Below are positions 7,043-11,094 of a DNA stretch of 11,094 nucleotides, in pieces. This DNA comes from Sphingomonas sp. GTDB lineage: Bacteria; Pseudomonadota; Alphaproteobacteria; Sphingomonadales; Sphingomonadaceae. Under the pieces are notes generated by a model. It was not told the DNA's origin and searched no databases. It worked only from the letters and a program-made list of their open reading frames with translations. A program made the position numbers and the translations under genes. The stretch spans positions 1 to 11,094 of the forward strand of contig JASLBO010000158.1 in the NCBI GenBank assembly GCA_030146605.1, written 5' to 3'. Within the stretch, counting starts at the first letter, position 1, and each line of letters opens with the position of its first letter.

Positions 7043-7240
7043 CGCTTGCGCGGCAGCCTGGGCGTTGGGCTTCTCTCTTCGGGTCGATCCCTCCGTCGAT
7101 CTGCCGCTTGCGCGGGCCTATCGGCTTCGGTCTCGTCCATCAGGCAAATCCTTCGCTTCCGCCTGCGCTTGCGCGCCAGCTTCGGCATCCGGTTCCGCCC
7201 GGCTCCGGCGTCTTTCGGAAACCGCCGCGACGCTCGCGCG
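7043..7240. repeat. Four spaced copies of a CGCTTGCGCG core in degenerate ~61-bp units
   Basis: The exact 10-mer CGCTTGCGCG occurs at 7043-7052, 7105-7114 and 7166-7175, and a one-mismatch copy CGCTCGCGCG at 7231-7240, giving spacings of 62, 61 and 65 bp. The sequence before the first three copies is also loosely alike: GATCC or AATCC about 26-30 bp upstream, then pyrimidine-rich CTTC/CTCC steps. Because 62 and 61 are not multiples of three, the repeats do not keep a protein frame, which favours a DNA- or RNA-level role or a decayed tandem duplication. Confidence 0.5.
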
Positions 7241-7438
7241 TCGCCTTGATCCCGTGACTACCGATGCTCTCGCATCCCCGTCTCGTTCCAGCACGGTTGC
7301 CCGAAGGCGCCTTCGCTCGATCGAGCCGTGTAAGTGGTTGATCCTGCCTTGGTTTCCCGCCGCCGAACCGCCTTCCTTACAAGACTGATGCTGTCACCGA
7401 TCGCGAGTCGCTCAAAGAGCGAAATGATCGCGCGGGCC

Positions 7439-7456
7439 TGTGGATAACGTGAATAA
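7439..7456. promoter_or_regulatory. Two abutting DnaA-box-like 9-mers
   Basis: TGTGGATAA (7439-7447) is the exact complement of the strong DnaA box TTATCCACA. The next nine bases, CGTGAATAA (7448-7456), are the complement of TTATTCACG, one base from the TTATNCACA consensus. They are head-to-tail with no gap, 17 bp past the stop codon of the minus-strand cupin gene. No AT-rich unwinding region or further boxes were seen nearby, so a replication origin is not claimed. Confidence 0.4.
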
Positions 7457-7472
7457 CGGGGACAGATTGCCG

Positions 7473-7898
7473 CTAGCGGGGATTGGGCGTCCATCCGGCC
7501 GGGGCGAGTTCGAAGCCGGCGAATTCGAAGCCGGGGACCACCACGCAGCTCACCAGCGCCCAGCCCGAGCGCGCCTCGGTCGATTGCCAGCGATTCGCCG
7601 GCACGAGGCATTGCGGCGCATAGCCGCGGGTCACGTCGCCGCCAAGCACGATCGTCTCGATCGCCCCACCCTCTTGCTCGACCAGAAGCTCGAGAGGCGC
7701 CCCGGCATGCCACAGCCACAGTTCGTCGGCATCGACCCGGTGCCAATGCGATCGCTGCCCCTCCTCGAGCAGGAAGTGGATCGCAGTCCCCGCCGAGCGG
7801 CCGCCTTGCGCCGCTGCCCGCCACGTCTCGCGGTACCAGCCGCCCTCCGGATGGGGCGCCAACCCCATCGTCTCGATGATCGTTCGTGGTACATTCAT
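7473..7898 (-). CDS. DUF985 cupin-domain protein
   Basis: A 141-aa single-domain cupin of the DUF985 (Cupin_5, YML079w-like) family. Three family blocks are visible: LAPHPEGGWYRETWR (13-27), GTAIHFLLEEGQRSHWHRVDADELWLWHAG (37-66) and VPANRWQ then GWALVSCVVVPGFEFAGFEL. His51, His53 and Glu59 are plausible ligand or metal contacts of the barrel. The biochemical function of the family is not established; sugar or small-molecule binding has been suggested from structures. The start is ATG at 7898-7896, with GGGA 8 bases upstream. The longer frame to 8144 would overlap the divergent gene and lacks family sequence. The gene is divergent from the glycine-zipper gene (118-bp shared upstream region). 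Confidence 0.9.
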   Translation of the reverse strand: MNVPRTIIETMGLAPHPEGGWYRETWRAAAQGGRSAGTAIHFLLEEGQRSHWHRVDADELWLWHAGAPLELLVEQEGGAIETIVLGGDVTRGYAPQCLVPANRWQSTEARSGWALVSCVVVPGFEFAGFELAPAGWTPNPR

Positions 7899-7932
7899 GT
7901 CGCAAATCCCAACGTCAGATGAGCGGCACGTA

Positions 7933-7950
7933 GTTTCAGGTTCATGAAAC
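7933..7950. promoter_or_regulatory. Inverted repeat between divergent genes (possible operator or paired -35 elements)
   Basis: GTTTCA (7933-7938) and TGAAAC (7945-7950) form a perfect 6-bp inverted repeat with a 6-base centre, midway in the cupin/glycine-zipper divergent region. Each arm is also a GAAAC -35-like element pointing outward. The plus arm is followed by CGTT after 17 bases; the minus arm is followed by CGTT after 18 bases. Confidence 0.35.
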
Positions 7951-7971
7951 CGCGCATGACCGCGGGACGTT
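7946..7971 (+). promoter_or_regulatory. EcfG-like promoter candidate for the glycine-zipper gene
   Basis: GAAAC (7946-7950), a 17-base spacer and CGTT (7968-7971), one base from GGAAC-N16/17-CGTT. It ends 45 bp before the start codon. The first ten bases, TGAAACCGCG, are identical to those of the candidate at 10867-10892. A TACAAT (7992-7997) further down could instead be a housekeeping -10, though without a good -35. Confidence 0.4.
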
Positions 7972-8016
7972 TCGCTAACGGTTTCTGCAAGTACAATCGA
8001 TCTATGGGAGTGAATT

Positions 8017-8364
8017 ATGCGTAAGTTGATCCTGGCGCTCAGCGCCGTTGCGGTGGCGATCCCCACCGCCGTTGCCCTTCCGGCCCCCAAGGCCGAAGCC
8101 AAGTCGTACGAATATAAGGCGGATAGCCAGCGCCGCCGCAGCACCTATCGCGAATGGCGCGGTCGTGACGGCCGCCGCTATTGCCGCAAGCCCAACGGCA
8201 CCACCGGTCTGGTCGTCGGCGGCGTCGCCGGCGCTTTGGTCGGCCGTTCGATCGACACCCGCGGTGACCGCGCCGCCGGCACCCTGCTCGGCGCTGCAGC
8301 TGGCGCGCTCGCCGGCCGCGAGATCGAGCGGAGCAGCGGCAACAATCGCCGCCGCTGCCGCTAA
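8017..8364 (+). CDS. Glycine-zipper 2TM-domain envelope protein
   Basis: A 115-aa protein. Residues 1-28 are a Sec signal peptide (MRKLILALSAVAVAIPTAVA...AEA, cleavage before Lys29). A basic, Arg/Tyr-rich stretch follows (30-58). Two glycine-zipper hairpin segments come next, GLVVGGVAGALVG (64-76) and GTLLGAAAGALAG (88-100), as in the Rickettsia 17-kDa antigen and SlyB-like families, which insert into or line membranes of the envelope. Two cysteines (56, 114) remain in the mature part and could form a disulfide; no lipobox is seen. ATG 8017 follows GGGAG (8006-8010) by 6 bases. It is divergent from the cupin gene. The EcfG-like site upstream suggests stress induction, which is inference. Confidence 0.88.
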   Translation: MRKLILALSAVAVAIPTAVALPAPKAEAKSYEYKADSQRRRSTYREWRGRDGRRYCRKPNGTTGLVVGGVAGALVGRSIDTRGDRAAGTLLGAAAGALAGREIERSSGNNRRRCR

Positions 8365-8377
8365 GCCCTGAACGGAC

Positions 8378-8431
8378 GCACGCGGAGCATTAACTTTGGC
8401 GCGGTAAAAGCGCCTCCTATGCTCCGCGTGC
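8378..8431 (+). promoter_or_regulatory. 13-bp perfect inverted repeat whose right arm starts at the GT4 start codon
   Basis: GCACGCGGAGCAT (8378-8390) is the exact reverse complement of ATGCTCCGCGTGC (8419-8431), and the right arm begins at the ATG of the next gene. The 28-base loop holds an inner hairpin, GGCGC (8398-8402) with GCGCC (8410-8414). The usual ribosome binding site is missing: the bases before ATG are GCGCCTCCT. If transcribed as one RNA, the start codon and first four codons are in duplex. No T-run follows, so it is not a standard terminator for the upstream gene. Confidence 0.6.
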
Positions 8432-9603
8432 TCGTCCTCTCGACTCTGTTTCCCGACGCCACGCGTCCCAATTTCGGTATCTTCGTCGAGCGCCAGACGC
8501 TCGCCCTCGCCGAGCGACCCGATGTAGCGGTTCAGGTCGTCGCGCCGATCGGTCTTCCGCCCCCGCCGCTTTCGCGCCTGTCGCGCTATCGCGACATCGC
8601 CGCGCTTCCGAAGTTCGAAAGGTACAAGGGCCTGCAGGTCCATCGTCCGCGCTTCCGCATCTGGCCCGGCACCCGCGGCCGCTTCCACGCACGCGCGCTC
8701 GCCGACGCGGTCACGCCGCTGCTCGCCGAGATCCGCCGCGACTTCCCCTTCGATATAATCGACGCCGAATTCTTCTTTCCCGATGGCGTGGCCGCGGTCG
8801 CGCTCGGCCGCCGCTTCGAGGTGCCCGTGTCGATCAAGGCGCGCGGATCGGATGTGCACCATTGGGGTCGCAAGTCCACTACCGCTCCGCAGGTCCGCGC
8901 CGCAGCGCACGCCGCCGACGGCCTGCTTTCGGTCTCCGAGGCGATGCGCGACGATATGACCGCCTTGGGAATGCCCGGCGAGCGAGTCGAATGTATCGTT
9001 ACCGGCGTGGACTTTGCCCGTTTCGCGTCCGGCGACCGGGCTGAGGCCAAGGCCGCATCGGGCGTCGACGGCCCGCTGATCCTCTCGGTCGGTGCGCTGA
9101 TCCCGCTCAAGGGCCACCACATCCTGATCGAAGCAATTGCCACCATGTCCGGCGTCCAGCTGTGGATCGCCGGCGAAGGACCGCACCGGCCCCAGCTCGA
9201 GGCACAGATCGCCCGGCTCGCGCTGAATGATCGCGTCCGACTGCTCGGATCGGTTCCCCATGCCGAGCTGCCGCGCCTCCTCACCGCCGCTGACGCGATG
9301 GCTCTGGCGTCGGAGCGCGAAGGCCTCGCCAATGCCTGGCTCGAAGCGCTGGCAAGCGGCACCCCGGTTGTGATCCCCGATGTCGGTGGCGCGCGGCAGG
9401 TCGTGCGCAGCGATGTGGGCGGACGCATCGTTGCTCGCACCCCACACGCCTTTGCCACCGCGCTGACAGAGATACTCGCCTCGCCCCCCGATCCCGCGGC
9501 CGCGCGCGCCTCCGTTGCGCCCTTCACCTGGGCGGCCAATAGCGAGCGGCTCCACGGCTTTCTCGATCGGCTGGTGGCTGCACATCGCAGCGCCGCCGCC
9601 TGA
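8419..9603 (+). CDS. Family 4 glycosyltransferase
   Basis: A 394-aa GT-B glycosyltransferase. The acceptor domain begins MLRVLVLSTLFPDATRPNFGIFVERQ, a characteristic opening for one GT4 subgroup, and contains KARGSDVHHW (140-149). The donor domain has SVGALIPLKGHH (223-234), GEGP (252-255) and EREGLANAWLEALASGTPVV, with the Glu301-x7-Glu309 pair that contacts the nucleotide sugar. It is probably cytosolic or peripheral to the inner membrane; the acceptor (exopolysaccharide, glycolipid or protein glycan) cannot be told, as no polysaccharide cluster surrounds it. ATG 8419 gives the family N-terminus but has no Shine-Dalgarno sequence and starts one arm of a 13-bp inverted repeat, so translation may be leaderless or structure-controlled. 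GTG 8428 is a possible later start. Confidence 0.88.
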   Translation: MLRVLVLSTLFPDATRPNFGIFVERQTLALAERPDVAVQVVAPIGLPPPPLSRLSRYRDIAALPKFERYKGLQVHRPRFRIWPGTRGRFHARALADAVTPLLAEIRRDFPFDIIDAEFFFPDGVAAVALGRRFEVPVSIKARGSDVHHWGRKSTTAPQVRAAAHAADGLLSVSEAMRDDMTALGMPGERVECIVTGVDFARFASGDRAEAKAASGVDGPLILSVGALIPLKGHHILIEAIATMSGVQLWIAGEGPHRPQLEAQIARLALNDRVRLLGSVPHAELPRLLTAADAMALASEREGLANAWLEALASGTPVVIPDVGGARQVVRSDVGGRIVARTPHAFATALTEILASPPDPAAARASVAPFTWAANSERLHGFLDRLVAAHRSAAA

Positions 9604-9621
9604 GCCATTGGTAGCGGGGGC

Positions 9622-9646
9622 GGAACGAGAGACGCTGCGCACCGTT
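9622..9646 (+). promoter_or_regulatory. EcfG (general stress sigma factor) promoter
   Basis: GGAAC (9622-9626), a 16-base spacer and CGTT (9643-9646) match exactly the alphaproteobacterial EcfG/sigma-T consensus GGAAC-N16/17-CGTT. The -10 lies 32 bases before the start of the acidic protein gene, so the expected transcript has a short leader that includes its ribosome binding site GGAGAG (9668-9673). This is the best-matching promoter in the window. Confidence 0.7.
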
Positions 9647-9678
9647 GACGCCGTGCAGGGCGGGCATGGAGAGACGAA

Positions 9679-9927
9679 ATGGCTGATCATGACCGAAACC
9701 CCCACTCGTTCGTCGGCCGGGATGCGGACGCTGCCGGCGCTGATCCGGCGGCTGGCACCATCGATAGCGACGCCCAGGCGATCAGCGGTGACGACATCGC
9801 GGACCAGCTGAACCAGACGACTTCCGAAGATGCCGGCGGCAACGTCAGCGGCACCGCTGCAAATGAAGGATGCGAGGATCTCGACATCATTTTCGAGCCG
9901 GAAGTCGACGAAGACACCCGCCACTGA
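9679..9927 (+). CDS. Small, highly acidic hypothetical protein
   Basis: An 82-aa protein of unknown family. It has 21 Asp/Glu residues, three Arg and no Lys, so it is strongly negative. It has no signal peptide or membrane segment and looks largely disordered until the C-terminal CEDLDIIFEPEVDED (65-79), the only hydrophobic/acidic patch. Codon third positions are mostly G or C, as in real genes of this window. ATG 9679 follows GGAGAG (9668-9673) by 5 bases, and an exact EcfG-type promoter lies just upstream. The next gene, 75 bp downstream on the same strand, encodes an equally extreme basic protein, so the two may be transcribed together and bind each other. General-stress regulons contain many small hydrophilic proteins of this kind. 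Confidence 0.7.
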   Translation: MADHDRNPHSFVGRDADAAGADPAAGTIDSDAQAISGDDIADQLNQTTSEDAGGNVSGTAANEGCEDLDIIFEPEVDEDTRH

Positions 9928-10002
9928 GCTGCGCGACGATCCTGCGTTGACTCGACGGGCGTTGATCCGTGACACTGGCGTGACGACACGCGGAGGACTT
10001 TG

Positions 10003-10575
10003 ATGGCAGGCAAGAAGAAGAAGGACGACAAGGGCACGACCGGCAGCGGCTCGTTCCTCCCCAAAAGCATCGCGGGGGTGAAGCTTCCAAAGGCGGTGCG
10101 GGGCAAGCTCTCCGATCTCGCCAAACACCCGGTCGTGGCCGACATTCTCGCGGCGGGGCTCGTCGCCATCGCCGCGAGGCTCAAGAACGAGCCCAAGGTT
10201 CGGAAAGGCGCGGCGGACGCCGCCGATGCCGGGAAGGACGTGGCCGAAACCGTGGCGCAAGCGGTCGCCGATGTAGCAACTACGATTGCGAAACCGGTGG
10301 CCAAACGGGCCCGCAAGACGCCCGCCGCCGCGCCCAAATCCAGTGCCGAGACGCCTGCGAAGCCGGTGGCCCGCCGCACGCGCAAGGCTGCCGCGGCAAG
10401 TCCCGCCCCGGCCTCGGCTCCCCCCGCCCGCAAGGCGCCGGCCGCTGCCGCAGAGACAGGCGCGAAGCCGGTCGCGCGCCGATCCCGCAAGGCCAGCGAG
10501 AGCAGCACTGCAAAGCCCCGCGCCGGGCGGCGGGCTGCGCCGAAAAAACCCTCGCCCCCCAAGACGCCCGAATGA
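10003..10575 (+). CDS. Lys/Arg/Ala/Pro-rich histone-H1-like hypothetical protein
   Basis: A 190-aa protein. After a Lys-rich start (AGKKKKDDK), residues 18-62 look folded: SFLPKSIAGVKLPKAVRGKLSDLAKHPVVADILAAGLVAIAARL, with a hydrophobic helix at 44-60. From 63 onward it becomes an Ala/Lys/Pro/Arg tail containing three near-identical 9-residue repeats, KPVAKRARK (97-105), KPVARRTRK (120-128) and KPVARRSRK (155-163), plus a shorter KPRAGRR (171-177). Such tails resemble eukaryotic H1 and bacterial H1-like DNA-binding proteins (AlgP, Hc1), so nucleic-acid binding is a reasonable inference. The start is ATG 10003 with GGAGGA (9992-9997) 5 bases upstream; TTG 10000 is less likely. It follows the acidic-protein gene and may share its EcfG promoter. 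No motif proves function. Confidence 0.75.
   Translation: MAGKKKKDDKGTTGSGSFLPKSIAGVKLPKAVRGKLSDLAKHPVVADILAAGLVAIAARLKNEPKVRKGAADAADAGKDVAETVAQAVADVATTIAKPVAKRARKTPAAAPKSSAETPAKPVARRTRKAAAASPAPASAPPARKAPAAAAETGAKPVARRSRKASESSTAKPRAGRRAAPKKPSPPKTPE
10291..10491 (+). repeat. Three in-frame KPVA(K/R)R-x-RK coding repeats
   Basis: Copies at 10291-10317, 10360-10386 and 10465-10491 encode the same nine-residue basic motif with one or two changes each. The codons differ between copies, so the motif has been kept at the protein level while the DNA has drifted. The linkers (14 and 26 residues) are Ala/Pro/Ser/Thr-rich. Confidence 0.7.
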
Positions 10576-10649
10576 TCCTCTGCTAGCGACGCGCGCGGGC
10601 AAGCTCAAAGGGGGAAGATGCGCGGACCAGTCGCGAACCGGAACTTGTC

Positions 10650-10726
10650 GTGCTCCTGCTAAAGCAGGATCCCAGAGCCCAGAGCGCAACGCCTTTGATC
10701 CTGGGCTCCTGCTTTCGCAGGAGCAC
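10650..10726. repeat. Bipartite REP-like palindromic element
   Basis: The left half (from 10650) is GTGCTCCTGCTAAAGCAGGA followed by TCCCAGAG. The right half (10697-10726) starts GATCCTGGGC and ends in the hairpin TCCTGCTTTCGCAGGAGCAC. Each half folds alone (CCTGC with GCAGG) and the two halves pair with each other over about 28 bp with few mismatches. The CCCAGA core and mirrored layout match the element at 731-813, and the outer hairpin matches the single copy at 5991-6014. Confidence 0.7.
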
Positions 10727-10867
10727 AGGTCTCGGCGCGGCTATTCGACATTGCCCGGCGCCACCACCCGCCGGATCGTCAGCCTGTCCGTCCCTTTCTT
10801 GGCCAGCCGGCGCTCGTGACCATCTTTCTCTGGCGCATCGTGCTGCAACGCTTGAGCAGACGCAGCT

Positions 10868-10892
10868 GAAACCGCGGCGGGCCCCGGCCGTT
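10868..10892 (+). promoter_or_regulatory. EcfG-like promoter candidate for the 57-aa protein
   Basis: GAAAC (10868-10872), a 16-base spacer and CGTT (10889-10892), one base from the EcfG consensus. It ends 21 bp before the start codon, with the ribosome binding site GGAG (10904-10907) between them. The bases TGAAACCGCG are identical to the candidate in front of the glycine-zipper gene. Confidence 0.45.
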
Positions 10893-10913
10893 CTCCACAC
10901 GAAGGAGATGCAC

Positions 10914-11087
10914 ATGCCCGACGGTACCGACCCGAAAAACCTCTCCACCGAGCACCAGCCCGCGGGCGAAGCGATGCGCCCCAAGGACACGCTCGACAGC
11001 GAGAACGACGCGGCGCACTGGGCGAAGGACTTCAATCCGGCCGAAGATGTCGGCAAGGCCAGACCCAGCGGCAATCCGACCGACTGA
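10914..11087 (+). CDS. Small hydrophilic hypothetical protein
   Basis: A 57-aa protein, too short to assign. It is rich in Asp, Glu, Pro, Asn and Lys, has a single Trp (residue 36), and no signal or membrane segment. The sequence MPDGTDPKNLSTEHQPAGEA, then LDSENDAAHWAKDFNPAEDVGKARPSGNPTD, looks disordered and resembles small stress-associated proteins in composition only. The start is ATG 10914, with GGAG (10904-10907) 6 bases upstream; the in-frame ATG 10908 overlaps that site and is unlikely. The EcfG-like site upstream and neighbouring stress-type genes suggest induction under stress (inference). It ends 7 bases before the window edge. Confidence 0.65.
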   Translation: MPDGTDPKNLSTEHQPAGEAMRPKDTLDSENDAAHWAKDFNPAEDVGKARPSGNPTD

Positions 11088-11094
11088 CCGCGCC

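Larger units (their letters stand above)
6546..7472. other. 927-bp region without a convincing gene
   Basis: Open frames exist on both strands (for example minus 7188-6439 and plus 6763-7257), but all give Arg/Pro/Ser-rich translations with no recognisable motif. The minus frame reads straight through a strong terminator, and the copies of the repeated core are spaced 62, 61 and 65 bp, which does not keep reading frame. Direct observations here are a minus-strand terminator (6767-6796), four CGCTTGCGCG-type cores (7043-7240), a 14-bp palindrome CGAAGGCGCCTTCG (7302-7315), a hairpin TCGCTC-AAA-GAGCGA (7408-7422) and two DnaA-box-like 9-mers (7439-7456). The minus strand may carry a non-coding RNA or a decayed gene ending at the terminator. 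I do not recognise RNase P RNA, tmRNA, SRP RNA or 6S RNA here. Confidence 0.5.
10576..10913. other. 338-bp intergenic region
   Basis: No convincing gene. It contains the bipartite REP-like element (10650-10726) and, near its right end, an EcfG-like site (10868-10892) and the ribosome binding site of the next gene. The part from 10727 to 10867 shows nothing I can name. Confidence 0.5.

Noticed and set aside
6439..7257. Open frames on both strands in the gene-free region (249 and 164 codons)
   Set aside because: Arg/Pro/Ser-rich translations without motifs. The minus frame runs through a strong terminator, and the repeats inside it do not keep frame.
7258..7472. Chromosomal replication origin
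   Set aside because: Only two DnaA-like boxes were found, with no AT-rich unwinding region and no typical origin-linked genes in the window.
6546..7472. tRNA, RNase P RNA, tmRNA, SRP RNA or 6S RNA
   Set aside because: I looked for the T-loop GGTTCGA pattern and the conserved cores of these RNAs on both strands and did not see them. A covariance search could still find a divergent RNA.
7258..7905. Minus-strand open frame of 215 codons over the cupin gene
   Set aside because: It is a frame-shifted shadow of the cupin, whose own frame shows all three DUF985 blocks.
8002..10689. Minus-strand open frame of 895 codons
   Set aside because: It lies antisense to the second GT4, the acidic protein and the basic protein, all of which have ribosome binding sites or family motifs. 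Its translation is Arg/Gly/Ala-rich with no domain. Long antisense frames are expected opposite GC-biased codons.
1..11094. CRISPR array, insertion sequence or prophage genes
   Set aside because: No short direct repeats with regular spacers, transposase or phage motifs were seen; the only repeats are REP-like palindromes, the ~61-bp units and the in-frame basic coding repeats.

Overview
The window is GC-rich and densely coding, with intergenic gaps mostly under 200 bp. Several features point to an alphaproteobacterium, most likely a sphingomonad: a TrcR (DUF1013) cell-cycle regulator, a protein family I know mainly from alphaproteobacteria; an exact GGAAC-N16-CGTT site, the promoter form read by the alphaproteobacterial general stress sigma factor EcfG; and paired palindromic repeats of the kind scattered through Sphingomonas-type genomes. 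The genus assignment is inference. No rRNA, tRNA, CRISPR array or transposase gene was found.

Layout. 1-720: C-terminal part of a flotillin-like membrane-scaffold protein, cut by the window edge. 731-813: bipartite palindromic repeat. 912-1526: glutathione S-transferase (GST) family protein. 1598-3519: two-gene unit of an LpxH-like metallophosphoesterase and a family 4 glycosyltransferase (GT4), probably making an envelope glycolipid, closed by a likely terminator. 3638-4321: trcR with a strong leader hairpin. 4408-5268: exported (Tat-type) dienelactone-hydrolase-like protein. 5324-5950: second GST. 6105-6545 (minus): secreted NIPSNAP protein. 6546-7472: 927 bp with no convincing gene. This gap holds a clear minus-strand terminator, four spaced copies of a CGCTTGCGCG-type core, dense palindromes and two abutting DnaA-box-like 9-mers. 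7473-7898 (minus): DUF985 cupin. 8017-8364: glycine-zipper envelope protein, divergent from the cupin. 8419-9603: second GT4, whose start codon opens one arm of a 13-bp perfect inverted repeat. 9679-9927 and 10003-10575: a very acidic 82-aa protein followed by a very basic, histone-H1-like 190-aa protein, downstream of the EcfG-type promoter. 10650-10726: second bipartite palindromic repeat. 10914-11087: 57-aa hydrophilic protein with an EcfG-like site.

How it fits together. Much of the content concerns the cell envelope (flotillin, LpxH-like/GT4 pair, glycine-zipper protein, second GT4) and detoxification (two GSTs, DLH). The right-hand third, from about 7900, reads as an accessory stress-response block. 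One promoter there matches the EcfG consensus exactly and two more differ from it by one base, all in front of small proteins of unknown function. The least explained parts are the acidic/basic pair, the gene-free 6546-7472 region and the start-codon inverted repeat at 8378-8431.
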